Origin: Blastococcus sp. TML/M2B
GTDB taxonomy: Bacteria > Actinomycetota > Actinomycetes > Mycobacteriales > Geodermatophilaceae
Assembly: GCF_016612865.1 (NCBI RefSeq)
Contig: NZ_JAENZZ010000001.1
Coordinates: 248,001-312,000, forward strand
DNA: 64,000 nt
Direction of reading: 5' to 3'
Shown: positions 18,233 through 25,861 of the stretch, piece by piece
How positions within the stretch are numbered: position 1 is the stretch's first letter
Layout of the letters: every line of letters begins with the position of its first letter
Translations under genes and position numbers: made by a program
Notes under the pieces: model-generated
What the model was told of the DNA's origin: nothing
Database searches by the model: none
What the model saw: only the letters and a program-made list of their open reading frames with translations

Positions 18233-18607
18233 CTACTCGAGGACGACGTCGGTGCCGGAGCGGGTGGCGCGGCGGACGCGCAGCCGGGCCAGCGAGCCGA
18301 GCAGCCGCACCAGCTGGGTGTAGCCCGGGGTCGGGCCGTGGTAGCCGAGGAAGCCGCGCGGCCCCTCGACCATCTCGCCCGTGCGCACGTCGTAGCGGCT
18401 CTGGTGCCAGGGGCAGACCAGGCAGCCGTCGGCGTCCAGCGAGCCCTCCGACAGGTCGGCCAGCTGGTGCCGGCAGCGGCGGGAGACGGCGAAGTGGCGG
18501 TCCGCGCCGTCGGGTTCGGGGCCGCGGTTGCCCACGGCCCAGTCGCCGACACGGCGGACGGTGCCCGGGGGCAGCTCGGTGGCGGGGATCCGGTCGTCGT
18601 CCGGCAC
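18233..18607 (-). CDS. Rieske [2Fe-2S] domain protein
   Basis: 124-residue protein that is essentially one Rieske domain. Cluster ligands are all visible: Cys45-x-His47 in CRH and Cys65-x-x-His68 in CPWH. It could be a stand-alone ferredoxin or an electron-transfer partner of an oxygenase; no oxygenase gene is adjacent. GTG start is supported by gaggag 7 nt upstream. Convergent with the peptide transporter and divergent from the TPM gene. Confidence 0.88.
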   Translation of the reverse strand: MPDDDRIPATELPPGTVRRVGDWAVGNRGPEPDGADRHFAVSRRCRHQLADLSEGSLDADGCLVCPWHQSRYDVRTGEMVEGPRGFLGYHGPTPGYTQLVRLLGSLARLRVRRATRSGTDVVLE

Positions 18608-18720
18608 GGGGTCTCCTCGGGTGGTCGGGACGTCGAGCCCCCCTACCCGCAGGGCGGCCGCCGGACCCCCACCTCCTCGGTACTGTCGTCTCCCGCACCG
18701 ATTCGCTCCAGGAGGTGGCC

Positions 18721-20709
18721 GTGCGCCGGCTGTTCGTGGTTCTCGGCGCATCCGCCGTGCTCGGCCTGGCCGCGTCCCCGGCCCTCGCGCAGGAGCCGTT
18801 CCGCCTCGAGGACCAGATCGTCGACGAGGCCGGGGTGCTGGGGGACGAGTCGGAGATCGAGGCCGCGCTCGACGAGCTGCAGTCCGAGGACGGCACGCAG
18901 CTGTTCGTCGTCTTCGTGGACTCGTTCGACGGCGTGGACTCGCAGGACTGGATGCTGTCGACCGGCGAGCTCTCCGGGCTGGGCGGCGGGGACGCGATGC
19001 TGGCCGTGGCGGTCGACGACGGCGCCTACGGGTTCATCCCGCCGAACGGCTCGGACATGAGCAACGAGGAGATCGACCGGCTGGCCGGGCAGGCCGTGGA
19101 GCCGGAGTTCGCCGACGGCGACTGGGAGGCCGGTGTCGTCGCGTTCGCCGACATCCTGCGCACCGGCAAGGCGCCCGGCTCCGGATCGGGCGGTGGGGGT
19201 GCCCTGCTGGTGGTCGGCGGGGTCGCGGTCGTCGGCGGCGGCGCCTACCTGGTCGCGCGGAACCGCCGCAAGAAGCAGCGGGCGGCACTGCCGCCGGTCG
19301 CGCGGATCGAGCAGGTCGACCCCCACGCCGGCGAGCCGACGGAGAAGCTGCAGTTCCGGGCCAGCACCGCGCTGCTCGAGCTGGACGAGGCGATGCAGAC
19401 CTCCCAGCTCGACCTCGACTACGCCCGCGCGCAGTACGGGCCGCAGGCGGTGGAGGGTTTCGACAAGGCCCTGGCCGCCTCCCGCGACGAGCTCTCCCGG
19501 GCGTTCACGCTGCGCCAGCAGCTGGACGACGACGTCCCGGAGGACGAGCCGACCACCCGGAAGATGCTCGGCGAGATGCTGCAGCTGACCCAGGCGGCGG
19601 GCGCACGCCTGGACGAGCAGGCCGCGGCGTTCGCGGCGCTGCGCGACCTCGAGCACACCGCGCCGCAGGTGCTGGACGCGCTCGCGCCGCGGATCGCCGA
19701 GCTGCACGCCCGGATCCCGCAGGAGGAGGAGCGGCTCGGCGCGCTGCGGCAGGGGTTCGCCGACACCGCCACGGCCCCGGTCGCGGACAACGTGACCGAG
19801 GCCCGCGCCCGGCTGGCCGCGGCCGAGCAGGAGGTGCAGGAGGCCCGGACGGCGCTCGCCTCGCCCGAGCCCGGCACCGCCGTCGGCGACATCCGCGCGG
19901 CCGAGGACGCGGTGGCGCAGACGACCACGCTGCTGAACGCCGTCGGCCGGCTCGGCGCCGACCTGGAGGCCGCCGGGGGCCGCGTCGCCGCGGTGCGCGC
20001 CGAGACGGAGAAGGATCTCGCCGAGGCCCGGGCGCTCACCGCGTCCGGGGACCGCAGCGGCCTGCGCCCGCAGATCTCCCGCGCCGAGGCGGCCCTGGCC
20101 GCGGCCGACGAGCTGCTCGCCGGGGAGCGGCCCGACCCGCTGGCCGCGCTCCGGCAGCTGGAGGAGGCCGACATCGCGCTGGACCAGGGGCTCACCGTGG
20201 CCCGCGACGCCGAGGCCCAGGCGCGCCGGGCGGCCGGCGCGCTGGAGCAGGCGGTGCTGACCGCCCGGGCCGAGATCGCGTCCGCGCGCGACTTCATCGC
20301 CACCCGCCGCGGCGCGGTCGGCGCCGAGGCGCGCACCCGGCTGGCCGAGGCGCAGCGGCACCTCGACGCCGCGGTGGACCGCGGGCGCGACGAGCCGGTG
20401 GCCGCGCTGCAGGAGGCCCACCAGGCGACCTCGCTGGCGCGGTCGGCCCTGTCGCGGGCGCAGGACGACCTGCAGGGCTGGGGCGGCGGCCCCGGCGGCT
20501 TCGGTGGCGGGTACGGGCCGGGGTACCGCCGCGGCGGGGTGGACCTCGGCAGCCTGGTGCTCGGCGGCATCCTCGCCGGCGGCTCCCGCGGCGGGTTCGG
20601 CGGTGGCTTCGGCGGCGGCGGTGGCTTCGGGGGAGGCGGCGGCTTCGGCGGCGGTGGCGGAGGGGGCGGCGGCTTCGGCGGTGGCGGGGGCGGCGGCGGC
20701 CGGTTCTGA
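18721..20709 (+). CDS. Secreted/membrane TPM-domain protein with coiled coil and Gly-rich tail
   Basis: 662 residues. Signal peptide ending ALA at 23, then a TPM (YgcG-type) domain to about 160 (DQIVDEAGVLG, QLFVVFVDSFDGV). A Gly/Ser linker precedes one membrane helix (ALLVVGGVAVVGGGAYLVA, about 160-180) and a basic stop NRRKKQR. The rest is long alpha-helical coiled-coil (about 195-580) on the cytosolic side and a FGGG-repeat tail. GTG 18721 is chosen because ggagg lies 5 nt upstream; a GTG two codons earlier would sit inside that site. Function unknown; TPM proteins elsewhere are linked to membrane protein quality control. Confidence 0.85.
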   Translation: MRRLFVVLGASAVLGLAASPALAQEPFRLEDQIVDEAGVLGDESEIEAALDELQSEDGTQLFVVFVDSFDGVDSQDWMLSTGELSGLGGGDAMLAVAVDDGAYGFIPPNGSDMSNEEIDRLAGQAVEPEFADGDWEAGVVAFADILRTGKAPGSGSGGGGALLVVGGVAVVGGGAYLVARNRRKKQRAALPPVARIEQVDPHAGEPTEKLQFRASTALLELDEAMQTSQLDLDYARAQYGPQAVEGFDKALAASRDELSRAFTLRQQLDDDVPEDEPTTRKMLGEMLQLTQAAGARLDEQAAAFAALRDLEHTAPQVLDALAPRIAELHARIPQEEERLGALRQGFADTATAPVADNVTEARARLAAAEQEVQEARTALASPEPGTAVGDIRAAEDAVAQTTTLLNAVGRLGADLEAAGGRVAAVRAETEKDLAEARALTASGDRSGLRPQISRAEAALAAADELLAGERPDPLAALRQLEEADIALDQGLTVARDAEAQARRAAGALEQAVLTARAEIASARDFIATRRGAVGAEARTRLAEAQRHLDAAVDRGRDEPVAALQEAHQATSLARSALSRAQDDLQGWGGGPGGFGGGYGPGYRRGGVDLGSLVLGGILAGGSRGGFGGGFGGGGGFGGGGGFGGGGGGGGGFGGGGGGGGRF

Positions 20710-20723
20710 TCCGCAATCCCGTG

Positions 20724-20749
20724 CAAGCGCACCGGATTGGTGTGCTTTG
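20724..20749. other. Imperfect inverted repeat before ssuD-like gene
   Basis: caagcgcacc and ggtgtgctttg pair with a 5-nt loop and one or two mismatches, 15 nt after the TPM stop and 37 nt before the monooxygenase start. Possible terminator or operator. Confidence 0.35.
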
Positions 20750-20785
20750 CTGGGATCTCGCCGTCCCGACGCTCGCGAGGTCCTC

Positions 20786-21880
20786 ATGCAGTTCCACTGG
20801 TTCCTGCCCACGCGCGGCGACGGGCACGACGCGGCTCCGGCGACGACGGTCACCGGCACCTCCCGGACGGCGCTGCGCCGGCCGGCCACGCTGCGCTACC
20901 TCGGCGACGTCGCCCGCGCCGCCGAGCAGTCCGGCTTCACCGGCGTGCTCACCCCGGTCGGCGCCGGCTGCCCCGATCCGTGGATCGTCTGCTCCTCGCT
21001 GGCCGCGCTGACCGACCGGCTGGAGTTCCTGGTCGCGCTGCGGCCGGGGTTCGCGCTGCCCACGCTGGTCGCGCAGCAGGCGGCGACCTTCCAGGAGCTC
21101 AGCGGCAACCGGCTGCGGATCAACGTCGTCACCGGCGGTGACCCGGTCGAGCAGCGGGCCTACGGCGACTTCCTGGACCACGACGCGCGCTACGCCCGCA
21201 CCGGGGAGTTCCTGGAGGTCTTCCGCCGCAGCTTCGAGGGCCGGCCGTTCGACTTCGCCGGGGAGCACGTGCGCGTCGAGGGCGCCGGCCTGGCCGCGCC
21301 CGCGCCGATGCCGCGGATCTACCTGGGCGGGGCCTCCGGGCCGGCCGAGGACGTCACGGCGCGACTGGTCGACACCTACCTGACCTGGGGCGAGCCGCCC
21401 GCGCTGGTCGGCGAGCGGGTGGAGCGGGTGCGCGAGAAGGCCGCGGCCGCGGGCCGGGAGGTCCGGTTCGGCATCCGGCTGCACGTGCTGAGCAGGGACA
21501 CCGCCGAGGAGGCCTGGGGCGTCGCCGACCGCATGCTGGCCGGGATGGCGCCCGAGGCGATCGCGGCCACGCAGGCCCGGTTCGCCCGGATGGACTCCGT
21601 GGGGCAGGCGCGCATGGCGGCGCTGCACGGCGGCACCGCGGCCGACGGGGCGCGCTCGCTGGAGGTCGCACCCAACCTGTGGGCCGGCATCGGGCTGGTG
21701 CGCGAGGGTGCGGCCACCGCGCTCGTGGGCAGCCACGAGCAGGTCGCGGAGCGGATCTCGGAGTACGCCGGCCTCGGCTTCGACGAGTTCATCCTCTCCG
21801 GCTACCCGCACCTCGAGGAGGCCTGGCGGGTGGGCGAGGAGGTGCTCCCGCTGCTGGGCGCGCAGGCCCTCGCCGCCTGA
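20786..21880 (+). CDS. ssuD: FMNH2-dependent alkanesulfonate monooxygenase-like protein (SsuD family)
   Basis: 364-residue luciferase-like (TIM-barrel) flavin monooxygenase. Start MQFHWFLPTRGDG, the LRPGFALPTLVAQQAATFQELSGNRL core and the INVVTGGDP motif are those of SsuD, which releases sulfite from alkanesulfonates using reduced flavin. C-terminal substrate-loop region GLGFDEFILSGYPHLEEAWRVGEEVLP also matches. No ssuABC transporter or flavin reductase is adjacent, so the substrate and partner are uncertain. Gap to the TPM gene contains an inverted repeat. Confidence 0.85.
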   Translation: MQFHWFLPTRGDGHDAAPATTVTGTSRTALRRPATLRYLGDVARAAEQSGFTGVLTPVGAGCPDPWIVCSSLAALTDRLEFLVALRPGFALPTLVAQQAATFQELSGNRLRINVVTGGDPVEQRAYGDFLDHDARYARTGEFLEVFRRSFEGRPFDFAGEHVRVEGAGLAAPAPMPRIYLGGASGPAEDVTARLVDTYLTWGEPPALVGERVERVREKAAAAGREVRFGIRLHVLSRDTAEEAWGVADRMLAGMAPEAIAATQARFARMDSVGQARMAALHGGTAADGARSLEVAPNLWAGIGLVREGAATALVGSHEQVAERISEYAGLGFDEFILSGYPHLEEAWRVGEEVLPLLGAQALAA

Positions 21881-21951
21881 AGACGACGGGCCGCCGTTCT
21901 GTCGGACCCCGGTGGCATCGTGACCTGCCTCACACCCGAGGGAGGAACGAG

Positions 21952-22707
21952 ATGCCCACACGAGACACCGCCTGGCCCGCCGGCACCCCCTGCTGGATCG
22001 ACTACGGCGCGGCCGACCCGGACGCCGCCAAGTCCTTCTACGCCGAGCTCATGGGCTGGGTGTGGACCGGCGGCGAACCCGAGTACGGCGGCTACGCGAA
22101 CGCGGAGAAGGACGGCCGGCAGGTCGCCGGCCTCGGCCCGCTCACCGAGGGGGACCCGCCGTCGTGGACGACGTACTTCGCGACGGAGGACGCCGCGGCC
22201 ACGGCGGCGCGCATCCGCGAGGCCGGGGGCGCCGTGGTCGTGGAGCCGATGGAGATCGGGCCGGTCGGCACGATGGTCATGGCGCGGGACCCGCAGGGGA
22301 ACGCGTTCGGCCTCTGGCAGGCCGGTGAGCACACCGGCGTCCAGCGCTTCAACGAGCCCGGCTCGCTGGTCTGGAACGAGGCCGCGGTCCAGGACCCGGC
22401 CGCCGCCCAGGAGTTCTACACCGCGGTCTTCGGTTTCCGGTGGGATCCGGTGGAGGGCATGGAGTACTCGACCTTCCGCACCGCTGACCGCCCGCTGGGC
22501 GGGCTGGGGCCGGTGCAGCCGGGCCTGCCCACGGGCTGGACGGTCTGCTTCGCCGTCGCGTCCGCCGACGGCACCGTGGCCGCCGTCGAGGCCGCCGGCG
22601 GGAAGGTGCTGCACCCGGCCGAGGACAGCCAGTTCGGCCGGTTCGCGGTTCTCGAGGACCCCTGGGGCGCCGCCTTCTCGATCATGGAGGCCGCCACGGA
22701 GGAGTGA
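21952..22707 (+). CDS. Two-domain VOC (glyoxalase/bleomycin-resistance fold) protein
   Basis: 251 residues made of two similar VOC modules (about 10-120 and 130-245). Each begins with a (W/V)..DYGAADPDAAKSFYAELMGW or WNEAAVQDPAAAQEFYTAVFGF type helix and ends DPQGNAFGLWQ or DPWGAAFSIME. This duplicated form is common in actinobacteria, often annotated as a hydroxylase; the substrate is unknown. ATG start with a clear ggagga site. Followed by a terminator shared with the convergent pirin gene. Confidence 0.87.
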   Translation: MPTRDTAWPAGTPCWIDYGAADPDAAKSFYAELMGWVWTGGEPEYGGYANAEKDGRQVAGLGPLTEGDPPSWTTYFATEDAAATAARIREAGGAVVVEPMEIGPVGTMVMARDPQGNAFGLWQAGEHTGVQRFNEPGSLVWNEAAVQDPAAAQEFYTAVFGFRWDPVEGMEYSTFRTADRPLGGLGPVQPGLPTGWTVCFAVASADGTVAAVEAAGGKVLHPAEDSQFGRFAVLEDPWGAAFSIMEAATEE

Positions 22708-22716
22708 CCGCCGCAG

Positions 22717-22754
22717 GTCCCGCCCCTCCGGAGGATGACCCGGAGGGGCGAGAC
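22717..22754. terminator. Bidirectional terminator between VOC and pirin genes
   Basis: gtcccgcccctccgg pairs with ccggaggggcgagac apart from one bulged position, loop of about 8 nt, between two convergent stops. Confidence 0.65.
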
Positions 22755-22777
22755 CGGCGAGGAGCAGGGGGTCAGGG

Positions 22778-23775
22778 CTACCGGGACTCGCCCTGCACGT
22801 CGGCGTGCGGTGCGCGGCGTCCGTAGGAGGCGGGGATGGAGCCCAGCCGGCCCTTCTGGAAGTCCTCGAACGCGTCGAGGACCTCCTGCCGCGAGTTCAT
22901 GACGAACGGGCCGGCCATGGCGATCGGCTCGCGGATCGGGGCGCCGCCGAGGACGACGACGTCGAGCGCCGGCGTGCGCGACTCGCCTGGGCCACCGCGC
23001 CGGTGATCGACACGGTGTCCCCGGGACCGAGCACGGCGAGCTGACCGGTGCGCACCGGGGCGCCGTCGATGCCGACGGAGCCCGCGCCGGAGAGCACGTA
23101 GACCAGGGCGTTGAAGTCCGGCCGCCAGGGCAGGTCCAGCCGCGCGCCCGGCGCCACGGTGGCGTGCACCATCGCCATCGGGGTGTAGGTCGACCCCGGG
23201 CCGGTGTGCCCACCGATGTCGCCGGCGATCACCCGGAGCAGCGCCCCGGCGTCCTGGCTGGCGAGCAGGACCGACTCCTGGGCCCGCAGGTCCTGGTAGC
23301 GCGGCTCGACCCACTTCTGCGCGCGCGGCAGGTTCACCCACAGCTGCAGGCCGTGGAAGAGCCCGCCGCTGACGACGAGCTGCTCCGGCGGGCGCTCGAT
23401 GTGCAGGACGCCGCCGCCCGCGGTCATCCACTGGGTGTCCCCGTTGGTGATCGTGCCGCCGCCGCCGTGGGAGTCGGCGTGCTCGAACGTGCCGTCGATG
23501 ATGTAGGTGACGGTCTCGAAGCCGCGGTGGGGGTGCCAGGAGGTGCCCTTCGGCTCCCCGGGGGCGTACTCGACCTCGCCCATCTGGTCCATGTGGATGA
23601 ACGGGTCCAGGTCGCGGAGGTCGACGCCGGCGAACGCGCGGCGCACCGGGAAGCCCTCGCCCTCGAACCCCGACGGCGCCGTGGTGACCGAGCGGGTCCG
23701 GCGGCGGACGCTGCGGGGCGCGGGCAGGGGGACGCGGGGCAGCGTGGTGGTGTCCTCGACGGTCACGGCGGGCAT
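22778..23775 (-). CDS. Pirin family protein, frameshifted
   Basis: About 332 residues after correction. Bicupin with the N-terminal pirin motif: FIHMDQMGEVEY, HPHRGFETVTYIIDG and FEHADSHG supply the metal-binding His residues. Family members are iron-binding proteins, some with quercetinase activity. The frame breaks near 22979-22986. Here a base is missing (length 3n+2): reading GAVAQA-ESRTPALDVVVLGG needs one more base. The true end is REPIAMAGPFVMNSRQEVL to GESR at 22778. An operator-like repeat lies just upstream. Confidence 0.85.
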
Positions 23776-23788
23776 GCCGGCCTCCTCG

Positions 23789-23802
23789 GTTGAGAGTTCA
23801 AC
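23789..23802. promoter_or_regulatory. Inverted repeat gttga-n4-tcaac upstream of pirin
   Basis: gttgagagttcaac sits 13 nt before the pirin ATG and covers its likely start region. AT-richer than anything nearby. Resembles MarR-type operators built on TTGAA/TTCAA half sites (inference). Confidence 0.4.
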
Positions 23803-23889
23803 TAGTGCCACCGTAACTCGTCCCGGCCGTGCTGTCTTCCCGCTCCGTGCCCGTGTTTCGGCGGTCGCCGGACCGGACACCGTGCGACG

Positions 23890-24906
23890 GTGCCGGACCT
23901 GCAGCTGCCCCGGCTCGGCTGCCCGAAGCGCATGGTCTTCGGCCCCTGCGGGGGGGTCCGCGGGGACGGGCGCTGCGAGGTGGCCGAGCACGAGTGCGTC
24001 TTCCTCGACGAGCCGGCGCCGCACTGGCCCGAGCGGCCGGTCGCACCGGCCGCGACCAGCGCCCTGCTCGCCGCCGCGGACACCGGTCCGGTGGTGCTCG
24101 CCGACCTCACGACGGCGCCGTTCGACGCCGGTTCCGTGCGCCGGGTGGTGGAGGTGCTGGCCCCGGTCTGCGACGCCGTGCTCGCCGGGGAGCACGCCAA
24201 CCGCCCGGACGTGCCGCCCACCATGCTGGCCGCGCGGGTGCACGACGCCGGCGGCCGGCTGTGGACCACGCTGGCCTGCCGCGACCGCAACCGCGTCGTG
24301 CTGGAGCAGGAGCTGGCCGGGCTCGCGGCGCTCGGCGTCGACGGCGTCCTGTGCGTGACCGGCGACGCCCGCGGGCCGGGGGTCGCGGCCGGGGCCACCC
24401 AGGTGTTCGACCTGGACGGGCCGCGGCTGGCCGCGCTGGCCGCCGCCACCGGGCTGCCGGTCGCCGTCCCCGAGTCGCCCGAGGCGCCGCCGGTCGCCGC
24501 CCGCCCGGCGCGGGTGGCCGCCAAGCAGCGCGCCGGGGCGCAGCTGTGCGTGCTCAACCACGTCAGCAGCCCGGCGCGGGTCGCGGAGTTCGTGGCCGCC
24601 GCTCGGGCGGCCGGCGCGACGCTGCCGTTCCTCGCCGGGGTCGCCGTCTACACCGACGAGCGCTCGGCGCGGGTGCTGCAGCGCTTCCCCGGCCTGCACC
24701 TGGACGACGAGCGGGTCGAGCAGGTGCTGGCCGCGCCCGACCCGCGGGCCGCCGGGATCGCTGCGGCCGTCGAGGAGGCGCGGGCGCTGCTCGCCGTGGA
24801 GGGCGTGGTCGGGGTGAACCTGTCCGGGATGGGCTCGGGCCGGGGCGAGGACGACGGCGCGCGGATCAAGGCCGCCGTCGCGACGGAGCTGAGAGGGATG
24901 GCATGA
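23890..24906 (+). CDS. MetV-like zinc/Fe-S motif fused to a MetF-like (methylenetetrahydrofolate reductase) barrel
   Basis: 338 residues. The first 40 residues carry the MTHFR C-terminal-domain signature CPKRMVFGPCGG..G.CEV with four Cys (11, 20, 29, 36), likely a metal or Fe-S site. The rest resembles a MetF TIM barrel (LACRDRNRVVLEQELAGLAALGVDGVLCVTGD and later LPFLAGVAVYTDERSARVLQRFPG). In acetogens MetV is a separate partner of MetF; here the small domain comes first in a single chain. It overlaps a SAM-dependent methyltransferase gene (ATGA). Folate C1 chemistry is the best guess. Confidence 0.75.
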   Translation: MPDLQLPRLGCPKRMVFGPCGGVRGDGRCEVAEHECVFLDEPAPHWPERPVAPAATSALLAAADTGPVVLADLTTAPFDAGSVRRVVEVLAPVCDAVLAGEHANRPDVPPTMLAARVHDAGGRLWTTLACRDRNRVVLEQELAGLAALGVDGVLCVTGDARGPGVAAGATQVFDLDGPRLAALAAATGLPVAVPESPEAPPVAARPARVAAKQRAGAQLCVLNHVSSPARVAEFVAAARAAGATLPFLAGVAVYTDERSARVLQRFPGLHLDDERVEQVLAAPDPRAAGIAAAVEEARALLAVEGVVGVNLSGMGSGRGEDDGARIKAAVATELRGMA

Positions 24907-25667
24907 CGGAGCTCGCGAGCGAGGCGATGGAGGCGGAGTTCGACACCGTCGCCGGCTGGACCGAGGAGGCCGTGCGCGCCCTCGGGCCGGAGACCGCCAT
25001 CCCGGCGGGCTGCCGGGGGAGCGGCAGCGAGGGCGCGCTGCGCTGGCTGGCCGACCGGCTGGAGCTGCGCCCGGGGAGCCGGGTGCTCGACTCCGGCGCG
25101 GGCGTCGGCGGGCCGGCCGCCTGGCTCGCCGCCGAGCGCGGCGTCCGGCCGGTGTGCGCCGAGCCGATGGTCGCGGCGGTGCGGGCGTCGCGCCGGATGT
25201 TCGGCCTGCGCTCGGTCGTGGCCCTGGGCCAGCAGCTGCCCTTCGCCGACGGCTCCTTCGACGCCGCGGAGTGCCTGGGCGTGCTGGACACCATGCCGGA
25301 CAAGGCCGGTGCACTCGGCGAGCTGCGGCGGGTGCTGGTCGACGGCGCCCGGCTCGGCCTGCTCGTCTTCGTCGCCGACGGCCCCCTCACCTCCCCGGCG
25401 CCCGACGGCAACGAGTTCCCGTCCGAGGCGGAGACCCGAGAGCTGCTCGCCGCCGCCGGCTTCGAGGTCATCGACACCGCCGAGGCCGACCTCTCCGACA
25501 GCCCCGAGGAGTGGACCCGCGCCGCCGACGCCGTCGACGCCGAGGTGGCCCGCCGGCACGGTGGGGACCCGGCGTTCCGGCAGGCGGAGGAGAACTCCGG
25601 GCGGGTCGGCCGGCTGCTCGCCGACGGCGCGCTGCGCCCCTGGCTCGCCGTCGCGGTCGCCGTCTGA
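24903..25667 (+). CDS. SAM-dependent methyltransferase (class I)
   Basis: 254 residues. Motif I VLDSGAGVGGPAAWLA near residue 65 binds S-adenosylmethionine; later motifs are PFADGSFDAAECLGVLDTMPDK and LRRVLVDGARLGLLVF. ATG overlaps the stop of the MetV/MetF-like gene, so the two are co-translated and may act in one pathway. Substrate unknown. Confidence 0.82.
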   Translation: MTELASEAMEAEFDTVAGWTEEAVRALGPETAIPAGCRGSGSEGALRWLADRLELRPGSRVLDSGAGVGGPAAWLAAERGVRPVCAEPMVAAVRASRRMFGLRSVVALGQQLPFADGSFDAAECLGVLDTMPDKAGALGELRRVLVDGARLGLLVFVADGPLTSPAPDGNEFPSEAETRELLAAAGFEVIDTAEADLSDSPEEWTRAADAVDAEVARRHGGDPAFRQAEENSGRVGRLLADGALRPWLAVAVAV

Positions 25668-25685
25668 ACCCTCCCGGCGAGATCC

Positions 25686-25784
25686 GCGAGATCGGCGATC
25701 TGGCGCCTTCCGGGCGTCCTATGCGGCGAGATCGGCGATCTGGCGCCTTCCGGGCGCCCTACGCGGCGAGATCGGCGATCTGGT
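25686..25784. repeat. 40-bp tandem repeat (2.5 copies)
   Basis: Units beginning gcgagatcggcgatctgg start at 25686, 25726 and 25766; the third is cut after 19 bases. The copies differ at only about three positions (for example atgcgg vs acgcgg). The core gatcggcgatc is itself a near-palindrome. It lies in the 194-nt gap between the methyltransferase and the ATP-grasp gene. Confidence 0.85.
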
Positions 25785-25848
25785 CGCGTCGACGGGGGAG
25801 CGGGCGGCGGGTTCGCGCTGCCGAAACGCGCGGGACACATCCCCGAAC

Positions 25849-25854
25849 TAGGTT
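25849..25854 (+). promoter_or_regulatory. -10 box of the ATP-grasp operon (leaderless)
   Basis: TAGGTT, then 7 nt to the ATG at 25862, with no ribosome site. Confidence 0.5.
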
Positions 25855-25861
25855 CTCGACC

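Noticed and set aside
15439-18552. A 1,037-codon open frame on the minus strand
   Set aside because: Antisense to the peptide permease and ATPase; composition and lack of any motif mark it as a shadow.
20500-20709. GGC-rich low-complexity DNA as a repeat array
   Set aside because: It encodes the FGGG-rich tail of the TPM protein in frame and is not an independent repeat.
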